Assembly (NCBI RefSeq): GCF_023516435.1
Contig: NZ_CP097332.1
Span: forward strand, 2,666,001 to 2,730,000
Origin: Jatrophihabitans telluris
Lineage (GTDB): Bacteria; Actinomycetota; Actinomycetes; Mycobacteriales; Jatrophihabitantaceae
DNA: 64,000 nucleotides
Reading direction: 5' to 3'
The translations under genes and the position numbers were made by a program. This document shows, in pieces, positions 15,761 through 25,682 of the stretch. Within the stretch, counting starts at the first letter, position 1; the number at the start of each line of letters is the position of its first letter. The notes beneath the pieces are model-generated. The model saw nothing but the letters and a program-made list of their open reading frames with translations. It did no database searches and was not told the DNA's origin.

Positions 15761-16573
15761 GTGGGCACCGAGGGCGAACTGGGCACGGTCGGGGTCGGAC
15801 GTCGCGAGATCGGTCCGGCCGAGTCGGCGCAGGCCAACCGCCTCTGGTGGGATGCCGACGCTGCCCACTACCACGCCGAGCACGGCAGCTTCCTCGGGAC
15901 GGACGACTTCGTATGGTGCCCGGAACGCCTTCGTGAGGACGAGGCTCAGCTGTTGGGCGGCCCGGGAGTGTGGCACGGCAAGCGGGTTCTCGAGGTCGGC
16001 TCCGGCTCGGCGATGTGCTCGCGCTGGCTGGCCGCCCGCGGCGCGCGTCCGATTGCCTTCGACGTCTCCTTCGGCATGTTGAGCCACGACCGCGACGATT
16101 CCAGCGGCGTGCGCCTCGTTCAGGCCGACGCCCAGCACCTGCCGTTTGCCGAAGACAGCATCGACCTCGCCTTCACCGCCTACGGCGCGGTGCCGTTCGT
16201 CGCTGACTCCGCCGGCGTGATGCGCGAAGTCGCGCGCGTACTTCGTCCCGGTGGCCGTTGGGTGTTCTCGACCACCCACCCGATCCGGTGGAGCTTTCCC
16301 GACGATCCCGGCGAGGAAGGCCTGACGGCCTCGATGAGTTATTTCGACCGGCGGCCCTACGTGGAGTTCGACACTGCCGGGACGCCGACCTACGTCGAGC
16401 ACCACCGCACGCTGGGCGACCGCGTTCGTGAGCTGGTCGCGGCCGGCTTCATACTCGTCGATCTGGTGGAGCCGGAGTGGCCGGCGGAGCTGGATCAGGA
16501 CTGGGGCGGCTGGTCACCGCTGCGCGGAAAGATCATTCCCGGCACGGCGATCTTCGTCTGCGAGCGGCCCTGA
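15761..16573 (+). CDS. Class I SAM-dependent methyltransferase
   Basis: A 270-residue cytoplasmic methyltransferase of the Methyltransf_11/25 type. Motif I is RVLEVGSGSAMCSRWLAARG at about residue 74, motif II ends PIAFDVSFGML, motif post-I/III has VQADAQHLPFAEDSIDLAF, and motif IV/V is EVARVLRPGGRWVFST. The N-terminal ANRLWWDADAAHYHAEHGSF segment is typical of a conserved actinobacterial subgroup found near the rpsA-polA region. The substrate is unknown. GTG at 15761 begins 10 bases after the membrane protein stop. The 3' end converges on the DUF3068 gene. Confidence 0.88.
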   Translation: MGTEGELGTVGVGRREIGPAESAQANRLWWDADAAHYHAEHGSFLGTDDFVWCPERLREDEAQLLGGPGVWHGKRVLEVGSGSAMCSRWLAARGARPIAFDVSFGMLSHDRDDSSGVRLVQADAQHLPFAEDSIDLAFTAYGAVPFVADSAGVMREVARVLRPGGRWVFSTTHPIRWSFPDDPGEEGLTASMSYFDRRPYVEFDTAGTPTYVEHHRTLGDRVRELVAAGFILVDLVEPEWPAELDQDWGGWSPLRGKIIPGTAIFVCERP

Positions 16574-16604
16574 TCGACCCCGGCTCGGTGTGATCGGGCA
16601 GGCT

Positions 16605-17558
16605 TCAGTGTCGCCCGACCGGCTCAGGTGAGCGATCCGGCTCGCCGGTCTGCACCGGTCGGCCCGACTCGGGACGCGATCGGAACGCGAGCAGGAGTCC
16701 GAAGACCAGCGCGAGCAGACCCAGGACGAAAGCCACGATCGGCAGGATGACCGTCAGCAGCAGGATCTTGCGCTTGCCGTTCTTGGCGAAATCAGCCTGA
16801 TACTTCTGCGAGGCCGCGTCGAAGGTCAACGTGGTGTCCAGGGCGGTCAGCCCCGAGGTCAGCGTTCGGACCTGGTGCTCGATGCCCTTGACGATCGTGC
16901 CGGTCTTGGGGTCGACCCACACGGTGCGGGTGTCGCTGTAGGTACCCGGAATCCCCGGACCGACGTCCAGCGACACATTGCTGATGACCGCCTCGTACTT
17001 GTACAGCGACATGCCGAGCAGCTTGTCCGTGCCGAGGTACTTGGCGTCAGGCGACTGCTGCGACTGCGGATCGAAGAACTTGTAGGTCTGCTTCTTGGCG
17101 TTGAACGGGAACTTGTAGGTCAGCCCGATGTGCTTGGCGCCGGCGCCGTTGATGTTCTCGCCGTACTTCGAGTCGTTGACCGATTCTGCGCTTTTACGGT
17201 CGGCCGCCACCCGGTCAGTGGTGAAGCTGACCAGCCGCGCCTGCGGGTCGTCCTTGTCCACGCACTCCGGCGGATTGCCCACGTTCTTCACGATGCAGAG
17301 GGTTTCCTGGATGACCGTCACCGAACTGTCCGACGCCGAGGAGTCCGTGCGCACCCGGCGGGTCGCGATCAACTGGGTGTCCTCCACCTGGCCGGTCGAG
17401 GAATTGAGGATCTTCGCCGGGCCGGTGGCGATCTGCTTGATGTTCAGGTTCAGCGGCGTCTTGAGGGCCTTGCCCGGCGCGTAGAACGCCAGCAATCCCG
17501 CGAGAACTATGCAGAACACCCCGACGAGCACCAGGACGGAAGACAGCACCCTACGCAC
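16605..17558 (-). CDS. DUF3068 (PorA-family) envelope protein
   Basis: A 317-residue protein of the DUF3068 family. A signal-anchor helix lies at residues 4-26 (VLSSVLVLVGVFCIVLAGLL), a large extracytoplasmic beta-rich domain follows, and a second helix sits near the C terminus (LLLTVILPIVAFVLGLLALV) before a charged tail. Family motifs include RRVRTDSSAS, TYKFPFNAKKQTYKFFD and TVWVDPKTGTIVKG. M. tuberculosis Rv0227c belongs to the same family and lies next to homologues of genes in this cluster. The start is set at GTG 17558, six bases after AGGGGG; an upstream extension is not family-like. Role in the envelope is inferred. Confidence 0.85.
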   Translation of the reverse strand: MRRVLSSVLVLVGVFCIVLAGLLAFYAPGKALKTPLNLNIKQIATGPAKILNSSTGQVEDTQLIATRRVRTDSSASDSSVTVIQETLCIVKNVGNPPECVDKDDPQARLVSFTTDRVAADRKSAESVNDSKYGENINGAGAKHIGLTYKFPFNAKKQTYKFFDPQSQQSPDAKYLGTDKLLGMSLYKYEAVISNVSLDVGPGIPGTYSDTRTVWVDPKTGTIVKGIEHQVRTLTSGLTALDTTLTFDAASQKYQADFAKNGKRKILLLTVILPIVAFVLGLLALVFGLLLAFRSRPESGRPVQTGEPDRSPEPVGRH

Positions 17559-17677
17559 ACGAACCCCCTCGGCTCCGAATGAAGCACCGGTGCTTGATTG
17601 ACGAATTGCGCGCACGTTACCAGCTAGTAGCCTCCGCCGGGAGCTTTCCGTAGGATGTCGCAGAACTGAAATCAAGC

Positions 17678-19564
17678 GTGCCTGCGTCCGAGGAGTTCAG
17701 GGTCATCACAACAGCAACTCCGCCGGTGGTCAGGGACCGTTGGTGGCCTCGCCGTGCTGCGTTGGCGGCCATCCTGGGCGCGCAGGCCGGCTGGCTGTTC
17801 GTGCTGTTCGACCGTGGCTGGTACCTGCAGTCGGAGATCTCCAACCTCGCTGACGCGCGCAATGCGAGTCTGGACTGGCATTACCTGTCCGAGTCGTTGG
17901 GCGGCCATCTGAGCCCGGTGATTCGCCTGGAGTACTGGCTGCTCGCCCACCTCGCTCCGCTGAACTACTCCCTGACCATCGTGCTGCGCGTGCTCGGCTG
18001 CGTGGCCGCGACCTATCTGCTGTACCGGCTGCTGGTCGCGCTGGTCGGACCGTGTTGGCTCGTCACGGCCGTGACGCTGGTCTACGCCGTAAGCCCCCTG
18101 ACGGTCCCTGGCGCCAGCTGGCTCACCAGCGCCGTCGATCTCGTCCCGTCCCACGTCCTGCTGCTGCTGAGCCTGCTGGCGTTCCTCCGATTCCTCGACT
18201 CCGGCGGCCTGCGGGCCGCTGCGGTGTCCGGGATCTGGTTGAGTCTGGCGATCTTCACCGGCAGTGGCACCCTGGCCGAACTTGTCGTCTACCCCGTCCT
18301 GGCCTTCGGATTTCTCTACCGTGGCAACCTGCGCGAGCGGTGGGGCCAGGCCGTCGGCCAACGCTACGGCTGGCTTGTGCTGCTCAGCCCCCTGGTGTGC
18401 TTCGCGACGCTGTTTCTCAGCAAGCGCAGCGACTACGCCACCGGGGCGCATCCGCTGTCGCTGTCGGACGGCCTGTTGCTCGTGCGCAACGAATGGCTCA
18501 AGGCCGTCGGCCCGATCCTCGTCGGCGGTCCGTGGAGCTGGTTCGCGCAGCCGAACATCTTCGTCGGCTACGCCGCACCACCACCCACGGTGATCATCGC
18601 CGGCCAGGTTGCCTTCGTCGTGCTGCTCGTTCTGGGATTCACCGTGACGCGCTGGGCGAGCGTCGTGGCCTGGTCGATGCCGGTGTGCACGGCTGTGGGG
18701 AGCGTGCTGATCGTGGGCATCGGCCGGTACGGGGTGTACGGACAGCTGATTCCCCTGACCCTGCGCTACAGCTACCCCGTCGCGATCCCCCTGGCGCTGG
18801 CGGTCGTTCTGTCGTTGCGGCCCGTCAACCGAAGCGGCGACGCCGCGGCTACACCCCGCGACGAGGAGCTCAGACCCGCGCGTCTGGGCGAGAATCGCCC
18901 GTTGCTGGCGGTGGTCTGCGTCCTGCTCGTGCTGAGCAGTGCCCTGTCCGCCTGGCGCTTCTCCGACGATTTCGCCCGCAATCCCACCCGGGCCTACGTC
19001 GCGAACCTGACCTCGGCGCTCGGTCACCCAGGCGGTCACGTCGCGCTCTACGACAGCATGCTGCCGACTCAGATCGTGTCCGGTGTCGAACCGCACCATC
19101 ACGTCTCGGACCTGCTGGACCTGGCCGGTCTTCGAGCCAGCTTCGACGACTCGTCCACCGTCCCGCTGATGGTCGCCGGCGACGGGCACCTGGTCCCGGT
19201 CACGTTCGTCGACGCCGCCGTCGGGGTCGGTGGCACCAGCCCGAAGTGCGGCTTCTACCTGTCGGGCGCGGGACGCTGGCAGATCCCGCTTACCCCCGCA
19301 GTCCCCCGCGCCGAGTGGTTCCTACAGCTCAGCCTGTACCAGGCCAACCCCAGCACGATCGACGTCCAGATCGTCGATGACCACCGGAACGAGGTGGCGC
19401 CGATCGGTGGCTCCCGACTGACGATCACGGCGACGCTGGCGCAGGTCAATCGGCGTCTGCCGTTGTCGGCGCCGACCAGCGTGATCATCACGTCCGAAGA
19501 TCGCCACGCCAGCATCTGCCTGGCCGGCGTCGCGATCGGCGCACCGTTTCCGAAGGCAGGCTGA
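17678..19564 (+). CDS. Polytopic membrane protein, GT-C-like
   Basis: A 628-residue protein with about ten transmembrane helices in the first 430 residues and a soluble beta-rich C-terminal domain of about 190 residues. The first large periplasmic loop (about residues 50-90, with SLDWHYLSESLGGHLSPVIR) sits where GT-C glycosyltransferases place their catalytic acids, but I see no certain DD or DE signature. The C-terminal part (HVALYDSMLPTQIVSGV and CGFYLSGAGRWQIPLTPAV) resembles the carbohydrate-binding tails of such enzymes. It starts with GTG at 17678, divergent from the DUF3068 gene, and is followed 1 base later by the acyltransferase. A role in envelope polysaccharide assembly is inferred from context. 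Confidence 0.7.
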   Translation: MPASEEFRVITTATPPVVRDRWWPRRAALAAILGAQAGWLFVLFDRGWYLQSEISNLADARNASLDWHYLSESLGGHLSPVIRLEYWLLAHLAPLNYSLTIVLRVLGCVAATYLLYRLLVALVGPCWLVTAVTLVYAVSPLTVPGASWLTSAVDLVPSHVLLLLSLLAFLRFLDSGGLRAAAVSGIWLSLAIFTGSGTLAELVVYPVLAFGFLYRGNLRERWGQAVGQRYGWLVLLSPLVCFATLFLSKRSDYATGAHPLSLSDGLLLVRNEWLKAVGPILVGGPWSWFAQPNIFVGYAAPPPTVIIAGQVAFVVLLVLGFTVTRWASVVAWSMPVCTAVGSVLIVGIGRYGVYGQLIPLTLRYSYPVAIPLALAVVLSLRPVNRSGDAAATPRDEELRPARLGENRPLLAVVCVLLVLSSALSAWRFSDDFARNPTRAYVANLTSALGHPGGHVALYDSMLPTQIVSGVEPHHHVSDLLDLAGLRASFDDSSTVPLMVAGDGHLVPVTFVDAAVGVGGTSPKCGFYLSGAGRWQIPLTPAVPRAEWFLQLSLYQANPSTIDVQIVDDHRNEVAPIGGSRLTITATLAQVNRRLPLSAPTSVIITSEDRHASICLAGVAIGAPFPKAG

Positions 19565-19565
19565 C

Positions 19566-20771
19566 GTGAAGCCCACGGTAAGACCGGCCGGCGGACGGTT
19601 CGCCGCACTGGACGGCGTTCGAGCGCTGGCCGCCTACGCCGTCATCGGCACCCACGTCGGCTTCAACAGCGGTCGCACCCAGCATCCGGGCATTCTCGGG
19701 CCGGTGCTCGCGCGTCTGGACTTCGGGGTGACGTTGTTCTTCCTGTTGTCGGGCTTCCTGCTCTACCGCCCGTTCGCCCGACATTCACTCGGGCTGGACC
19801 CGCGGCCCAGAGTAGGAATCTTCTTCTGGCGTCGAGCTCTTCGCATCTTTCCCGCGGCCTGGATCTTCGTCGTCGTGACGCTTACCTGGCTCACCACGTA
19901 CGCGGTGCATCCCACCGACTACCTGCACTACCTCCTTCTCATCCAGACCTATGACCATCACGACTACGACCCCAACCTGACGCACCTGTGGACCCTGGCG
20001 GTCGAAGTCAGCTTCTACCTGCTGATTCCCGCCTTCGCCTGGGTGTTCGGGCGCCGCTCGGCCGGACCGCTGAGCGCCGCCCGCCGGCAGCTGGCCGCGT
20101 GCGCCGGGCTGGGCGTGGTTGCGTTGGCGTTCAACGTCATCCAGGGCCAGCTGCCCATCAGCAACAGCCAGGCGTTGCTGTGGCTACCCGGCTACCTGGA
20201 CTGGTTCGCCCTCGGGATGCTGCTGGCGTTGTTGACCTGCATCCCCGCCGAGCTCGGGGTCTGGCCCAGACTCCAACAGAACACCGCGGCCTGGGCTCAA
20301 TCGCTCGGTACCTGCTGGGTGATCGCGCTCGTCGCATTCCTCATCGCGACGCTGCCTGTCGGTGTCCCGTACACCTTGGCACCGGCGACCTGGTGGCAGT
20401 GGACCGCACAGCACTACCTGTTCGGTCTGGCCGCGTTCTTCTTTCTGCTGCCGCTCGTGCTCGGACCGGCCAACGGGGTGACCAAGGCGCTGGGTTCGGA
20501 GATCGCCCACGAACTGGCGAACCTGTCGTACTCGGTGTACCTGTGGCACGTCCCGATCATGCTGCTGCTGCAACGCGAACTCGGCTATGAGTCCTTTCGC
20601 GGGCACTTCATGACCATGCTCGTCGTGACTATCGTCGCCACCACGGCAGTCGCCGCCGTGTCCTGGCACCTGGTCGAGCAGCCGTTGTTGGTTCACTTCT
20701 CCCGAGGCTGGCGCGGTCGCTCAGCGCCCGACAGGCACGCCAGTACCACTGCGAACACGCAGAGCAGCTGA
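19566..20771 (+). CDS. Acyltransferase 3 family membrane protein
   Basis: A 401-residue O-acyltransferase of the OafA/YrhL type, which moves acyl groups across the membrane to sugars. Ten or so helices follow the family start RFAALDGVRALAAYAVIGTH, in which Arg and His (THVGFN) are the expected catalytic residues; FGVTLFFLLSGFLLYRPF and FFWRRALRIFPAAW are family motifs, and the end has LSYSVYLWHVPIMLLLQREL. The gene begins with GTG 1 base after the stop of the GT-C-like gene, so the two are translationally linked. M. tuberculosis Rv0228 is the corresponding family in its envelope cluster. Its 3' end overlaps the 3' end of convergent aftD by 79 bases. Confidence 0.92.
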   Translation: MKPTVRPAGGRFAALDGVRALAAYAVIGTHVGFNSGRTQHPGILGPVLARLDFGVTLFFLLSGFLLYRPFARHSLGLDPRPRVGIFFWRRALRIFPAAWIFVVVTLTWLTTYAVHPTDYLHYLLLIQTYDHHDYDPNLTHLWTLAVEVSFYLLIPAFAWVFGRRSAGPLSAARRQLAACAGLGVVALAFNVIQGQLPISNSQALLWLPGYLDWFALGMLLALLTCIPAELGVWPRLQQNTAAWAQSLGTCWVIALVAFLIATLPVGVPYTLAPATWWQWTAQHYLFGLAAFFFLLPLVLGPANGVTKALGSEIAHELANLSYSVYLWHVPIMLLLQRELGYESFRGHFMTMLVVTIVATTAVAAVSWHLVEQPLLVHFSRGWRGRSAPDRHASTTANTQSS

Positions 20772-23700
20772 GTCATCGGCGCGTTGGTACGGCTGAACAA
20801 CAGACTGTGAGTACCTCCGGCCACGACCAACGCCGCGATGAGCAGCAGCACCGGAGGTAGGTAGGACCGGGCGAGATCTACCCGCCCGCGTAGGAAGAAA
20901 ACCCCCGCGACCGCGGCGAGGGCCATCAGGCCGCCCTGTGCACCCGCGAGCAGGGCAGCCCCCGCGATGCTGGTGACCGCGTATGCCCACCACGTGGGCG
21001 AGACCGGCACGGTGCCCGGTAGTTCACGACCTCCCCGGACCCGCCACATGAGCCCAAGCAAAATGAGCACCGCGACCGCACCGGCGGCCAGACCGAGCTG
21101 GAAGGGTCGCTGAGGCGCATAGGTCATGATCACGGTCCCCGAAGACGCTCGCGGCACCACCCAGCCCTGCTCCCACCCGTCGACCCGGATCGGCCTCAGG
21201 CCGGCTCCGTTCAGACTTGCCCGCCAACCGGCGTTGAAGTTCTCCGCGACCACCAGCAGAGCTGGTGCGCCCGCGCGAATCTGCACCGCACGGTCGGTGG
21301 CCTGCCACTTCGAGACCTGCAGCCGCATCGCGGCGGGGTCGGCGGTCGCATTCAGTCCGGGCAGGCTGACGCCGGGACGGGCCAGCATGACCGAGTACGG
21401 CGCCAGGACGTCGTTACGGTCAAGTTCGAGGGTGTGCGTGCCCGCGCCGAGGTCGACCAGCGGGTCGCGGCCCGAAGCTCGGCCCGGGCAGAGTGACGCC
21501 GCTACCGGGCGACCGGCCAGCACGTCCGAGCGAGCTGCGTTCACACTGACCTGCCGCCGAACCCCGTCGATGTCGACGGTCAGCCCGGCCGAACAACCGA
21601 CGCCGACCGCCGGGTCCGCCTGAGGTGAACGCACCGGGGGGAGAGCCTGAGCCTCACCGATACCGACCGACATGAGCGCGGTCGCCACCGTCGCGGAGTT
21701 GGAGTCCGTCCGCAGCTGGGCCTGCAGGACCGTGATGCTCAGGCTGCGGGCACGCACCGGGCGGGGCAGCGCGATCACGCCGTCCGAAGGCACCGGTCCG
21801 GTCCAGGACACCCCCGCCGCCGTGAGGCGAACTCTCACCGGACGTGCTGCCGCGGCGGCCGGCGGCAACGACACTCGCACTCCGGAGATCCGGCGCGGGG
21901 CGGCGTAGCGCAGGGTCAGAGTCGGCCGGGCGTCTCCCGCGGCGGCGCGCCAATAACTGGCCGGATCGCCGTCGACCGCGCTCTCGGCCCGCAATCTCGG
22001 GTCGGCCAGGAAGGTCGAGGATGCGCTCGCCTGCACCGCTGACCCCTTGTCCAGCAGGGCATTGAGGGCCTGGCCCGACCGGAACACGACCTGAAGGGAG
22101 AGCGCATAGCGACGGCCGACCGTCGTGACGAACCGCCGGCTGAGCGAGCTGTCCTCCTGACCCGTCTGCTGGTAGGCGGGCTCGCAGTACAGCAGGGAAT
22201 CCGCCGGCAGGCACGGGCTTCGCTGCCCCGCGGCGACGTGGAAGAAGATCAGGGACGGATCGGAGGCACCCGGCACGGCCAGCAAGCGCCTCGGCTGGAC
22301 ACCGGGAATCGTCAGCTGGGAGAGGCCGACTCCGGCCCCCGGACCACCTCCGACGACCGAAGCGACCGAGACCGAGAGCTGGCGAGTCGAGCGCGCCGGC
22401 ACGCGCACCGTTTGCAGACCGCTCGCCGGCACCACCCGAGCCACGCTGCTGCCGGCGTCGGTCCGGATCAGCACCCGGGTCGGCATGGGACCGAGGCCGG
22501 CGACGAAGTTCATCGAGACCGAGCCGATCATCTGATCATGGTCGAACCCGATCGTCAGCGACTGCCCCACCGCACCGGCGAAGGAACTGCTCTGCCAGGA
22601 CGTGGCCGGATCGTCGTCGATCGCCGACCAGGCCCCGTGATCGGGTCCACGATTGCTCAGCGCGTACTGCGCGGCTCCGGACGACGTGGCGAGGACGGAG
22701 TTCACCCCGCCGGCATAGACGTATTGCGACAAGGCCGGCGTCGGATCGGGCAGGTAGTCCTGGGCCTTGCGCGCAGGCAGGCTGGCCTCGTCGTGGGCCA
22801 GGGTCACCGACTTGGTGAGCAGATTCGCGAAGCTGGCCTGCTGCCGTCGGAGCCCGTCGGTCAGCAGCGAACCGGCCTGCACGCCGGCGGCTTGGGCATC
22901 GCGGTCGAACAGCACGGCGGAGTTCGACGGCAGTCCGGCCGCGACCAGATCCGCGAGCTCGTCGGCCGATCCGTTGGCCGTCACCGCTGCGCCGGTCGGC
23001 AGCAAGCTGACCAGACCCGGACCGTCGACCGAGTTGACCGCGTTCACCGCGAAGATCTCGACGCTGGGCCGTGGCCGGGACAGTCCGCCGTCGAGCAGGT
23101 TGTTGGGCGAGTTGCTGCCGCCTACAGACGGGCCGAAAGAGGCGGACTCGCTGAAGCCGGGCGAGGTCTGCAGCACGTTGCGCACCAGGGACGTGGGCGT
23201 ACTGACCGAGGTGAAGGTGTTCAGATCGTTGCGCAGCACCACGTAACCGATCCCCGCGCGGGCCAGCAACCGGGCCACGCTGTCGTCGGGTTGGCCCTGG
23301 GCGAGCAGTTGTTCGAAGGAGTCGAGCAACCGGATGTAGCCGGCCTGGGTGAGCGGGACCGCATCCCGCGTCGTCCAGGGGCTGGTGGCAACGGGTTGCA
23401 GGGCGTCGTCGGTGGTTTTCCCCCACAGATAGGCCGGTGCCGCACTGCCTGGTACGACCAGCGCCCGTCGTCCCTCGCTGTGGTCGGCGAGCCACGCGCC
23501 GGTCGAGCGCCACCAGCCGGGTTCGGTGGTGATCCGGGGGTTGGAAACCAATTGGCCGCTCAGGGCCGGGGTGATCGCGACGACTCCGACGACCACGAGC
23601 GCCATCGCCACGTAGCGGCGGACGGGAAGGGTGATCGTCGTCGACTCGCCGCCGGAGCCGCTGCGCCGGGGCACCCGGAACGATGTCAGCGCGGGCACCC

Positions 23701-24832
23701 CGTGGCGGCTGAGCAGGAAGCCGACTCCGAGCGAGAGGGGCAGGCGAACGACGGGATCGAACTTGTGAACGTTGCGGAAAGCGGCGAGCGGACCGTCCAG
23801 CGCGTGTCGCACGTCGGCGGCGAACAGCGGACCGGCCGACCCCGCGTGACCGAGACTGACCAGGACCAGCCCGATCAGCAGGGTCGTCCAGAGGAAGGCC
23901 CGGTGCCCGATATCGCGCCGGCTCAGGCCGGCAAGACCGAACCCGGCGGCGGCGGCGGTCGCCACGACGACAACCGGCGCCGAGGCGAGCACCCAGCCCG
24001 CGGGCCAGACCGACGGCCCGAGGTAGGCCTCCCAATGGGTGACCCCACGCAGGTCGGCGAACAGTGCGGTCGGTTGTGTGGTGGCCGCGGCGGTCTCGAT
24101 CCAGTCGAGAAAGGGTGGGCTGTAACGGCCGAGCAACAACAGCGGGATCGCCCACCACAGGCAGGCCAGGGTCGTGCCGAGAACCCACCAGCCGGACAGT
24201 GAACGCCGACGGGGCCCGCGGTTGAACAGTAGCCACAACAGGGGAACCGGCAGGATCGCCAGGCTCGCGCCGGCATTGACCCCACCGGCGAGCAGCATGG
24301 CCGCCCCCGAGCGGAGGCCGGCCCGGCGCGTCGATCCGCCCCGGCTGCCCCGCACCAGCGGGATCAGGACCCAAGGCAGCGCGGCGACCGGCATCAACTC
24401 GGACGAGATCGAGGTCAACTCGCTGAGCATCCGAGGCGCAAGGGCGTAACACAACCCGGCGCCGACACGCGGCCACAGTCCAGCGGTGCCCATCAGCCCG
24501 CTGAGCCGCACTACCCCGAGGAACGCCACGACGACGAGGACCGACTCCCAGGACCGCTGGATCACCCAGGGGTCCAAGCCGAGACTGTGCAACAGCCCGA
24601 AGAACGGCCCCATCGGAAAGAGGTATCCGTAAGCCTGGTTCTGAAGGACACCGGCGTTGGTGATCGGGTCCCACAGGCGCAGGGCGCGGCCGAGGAAGCG
24701 CCACGGCGAGACGACGAGGTCGAACTTGGTGTCGGTCGCGGTGTCGCCCGCGCTCTGCCAGAACACCAGCAGCACCAGGGACAGGCAGACCGCGAACAAC
24801 TTCAACCGGTGCAGGGTCGGCGGTGCTTTCAT
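20693..24832 (-). CDS. aftD: Alpha-(1->3)-arabinofuranosyltransferase (AftD)
   Basis: A 1379-residue membrane glycosyltransferase with DUF3367, adding arabinofuranose branches to cell-wall arabinan from decaprenyl-phosphoarabinose in M. tuberculosis (Rv0236c, about 1400 residues). The N-terminal GT-C domain has about 11 helices; the family signature is visible as DTKFDLVVSPWRFLGRALRL followed by WDP and NQAYGYLFPMGPFF. Two discoidin-like carbohydrate-binding regions follow (DDDPATSWQSSSFAGAVGQS and AVDGDPASYWRAAAGDARPT), then ENFNAGWRASLNGAGLRP and C-terminal helices. ATG 24832 overlaps the upstream methyltransferase stop by 4 bases. The organism need not make mycobacterial arabinogalactan, so the exact substrate is inferred. 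Confidence 0.9.
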   Translation of the reverse strand: MKAPPTLHRLKLFAVCLSLVLLVFWQSAGDTATDTKFDLVVSPWRFLGRALRLWDPITNAGVLQNQAYGYLFPMGPFFGLLHSLGLDPWVIQRSWESVLVVVAFLGVVRLSGLMGTAGLWPRVGAGLCYALAPRMLSELTSISSELMPVAALPWVLIPLVRGSRGGSTRRAGLRSGAAMLLAGGVNAGASLAILPVPLLWLLFNRGPRRRSLSGWWVLGTTLACLWWAIPLLLLGRYSPPFLDWIETAAATTQPTALFADLRGVTHWEAYLGPSVWPAGWVLASAPVVVVATAAAAGFGLAGLSRRDIGHRAFLWTTLLIGLVLVSLGHAGSAGPLFAADVRHALDGPLAAFRNVHKFDPVVRLPLSLGVGFLLSRHGVPALTSFRVPRRSGSGGESTTITLPVRRYVAMALVVVGVVAITPALSGQLVSNPRITTEPGWWRSTGAWLADHSEGRRALVVPGSAAPAYLWGKTTDDALQPVATSPWTTRDAVPLTQAGYIRLLDSFEQLLAQGQPDDSVARLLARAGIGYVVLRNDLNTFTSVSTPTSLVRNVLQTSPGFSESASFGPSVGGSNSPNNLLDGGLSRPRPSVEIFAVNAVNSVDGPGLVSLLPTGAAVTANGSADELADLVAAGLPSNSAVLFDRDAQAAGVQAGSLLTDGLRRQQASFANLLTKSVTLAHDEASLPARKAQDYLPDPTPALSQYVYAGGVNSVLATSSGAAQYALSNRGPDHGAWSAIDDDPATSWQSSSFAGAVGQSLTIGFDHDQMIGSVSMNFVAGLGPMPTRVLIRTDAGSSVARVVPASGLQTVRVPARSTRQLSVSVASVVGGGPGAGVGLSQLTIPGVQPRRLLAVPGASDPSLIFFHVAAGQRSPCLPADSLLYCEPAYQQTGQEDSSLSRRFVTTVGRRYALSLQVVFRSGQALNALLDKGSAVQASASSTFLADPRLRAESAVDGDPASYWRAAAGDARPTLTLRYAAPRRISGVRVSLPPAAAAARPVRVRLTAAGVSWTGPVPSDGVIALPRPVRARSLSITVLQAQLRTDSNSATVATALMSVGIGEAQALPPVRSPQADPAVGVGCSAGLTVDIDGVRRQVSVNAARSDVLAGRPVAASLCPGRASGRDPLVDLGAGTHTLELDRNDVLAPYSVMLARPGVSLPGLNATADPAAMRLQVSKWQATDRAVQIRAGAPALLVVAENFNAGWRASLNGAGLRPIRVDGWEQGWVVPRASSGTVIMTYAPQRPFQLGLAAGAVAVLILLGLMWRVRGGRELPGTVPVSPTWWAYAVTSIAGAALLAGAQGGLMALAAVAGVFFLRGRVDLARSYLPPVLLLIAALVVAGGTHSLLFSRTNAPMTQLLCVFAVVLACLSGAERPRQPREK

Positions 24833-25566
24833 CGACGCCGCAACACCATCACGATGTTCCACACCGCGAGCTCGCGCAAGCCGGGTACCCGCACGATCCA
24901 CCAGGCCCAACGCGGGTGATAACGCGGGAAGCACTGGAGAATCTCGACGTCGTCGCGGGACCGGGCCCAGGCCAGCAGCTCCCCCACGCGATAGCCGAAC
25001 AGCGTTTCACCGTAACGGTTCTTCGGTTCGTGGCCGGTCCGCCTGCGGTAGCGGCGCCGGGCGTAGGCGCCCCCGCCGAGCAGGTGCCAGGGTGCGGTCT
25101 CGTGCCCACCCCACGGCGAGAGCCAGGGCGTGAAGGACAGGTAGATGACGCCGCCGGGGCGGGTCACCCGCACCATCTCATCTGCCATGGTCCACGGATG
25201 GGCGACGTGTTCCAGGACGTTCGAGCTGTAGGCGATGTCCACCGATTCCGAGAGCAACGGGATCATCTCCCCCGACCCCCGCACGCTGGTGATCTCGACG
25301 GGTCCGTCGCTCGGGGCGTCGATCTCCAGGCCCAGGTAGCGGGCACCCGCGGCGGCGAAAGCCCGGCCGAAGTACCCGGGTCCGCCCCCGACGTCCAGCA
25401 AGGTCGCCGAGGCCAGCGGCACGTAGCGTCGCAGCTGGTCGACGGAATCCTCGGCCAGCGCCGTGTAGAAGCGGTCCGGTTCGCTCTGTTCAACCAGAAA
25501 CAGCCGAAACAGCCGTATCGACCGGCCCAGATCTGGGCGGGACGACGGTGGCGAGACGGCGGACAT
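24829..25566 (-). CDS. SAM-dependent methyltransferase (Rv0224c-like)
   Basis: A 245-residue class I methyltransferase. Motif I is LLDVGGGPGYFGRAFAAAGA near residue 60; the acidic end of strand 2 is YLGLEIDAPSD, then IPLLSESVDIAYSSNVLEHV and MVRVTRPGGVIYLSFTPWLS. The C-terminal part (YGETLFGYRVGELLAWARS) and RYHPRWAWWI are typical of the actinobacterial group that includes M. tuberculosis Rv0224c. The start ATG 25566 follows the segment that also contains a shared promoter region with the divergent GT4 gene at 25683. The stop overlaps the aftD start in ATGA, so the pair is translationally coupled, which supports a role in arabinan or related glycan synthesis. Confidence 0.88.
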   Translation of the reverse strand: MSAVSPPSSRPDLGRSIRLFRLFLVEQSEPDRFYTALAEDSVDQLRRYVPLASATLLDVGGGPGYFGRAFAAAGARYLGLEIDAPSDGPVEITSVRGSGEMIPLLSESVDIAYSSNVLEHVAHPWTMADEMVRVTRPGGVIYLSFTPWLSPWGGHETAPWHLLGGGAYARRRYRRRTGHEPKNRYGETLFGYRVGELLAWARSRDDVEILQCFPRYHPRWAWWIVRVPGLRELAVWNIVMVLRRR

Positions 25567-25682
25567 CGAACGCACGCTACCGGTTGGTAACAGAATCGCC
25601 CACACCGGTTCACCGAACCGATATCTGGGCTACTCTCCGGTAACCCCAACCGCTGCGCCGCCCTTTCGGAGGATCCACCTCG

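Noticed and set aside
16574-16604. Terminator between the methyltransferase and the DUF3068 gene
   Set aside because: No clear stem could be drawn in the 31-base gap.
22238-24202. 654-codon plus-strand open frame
   Set aside because: Antisense to aftD, with the same composition artefact.
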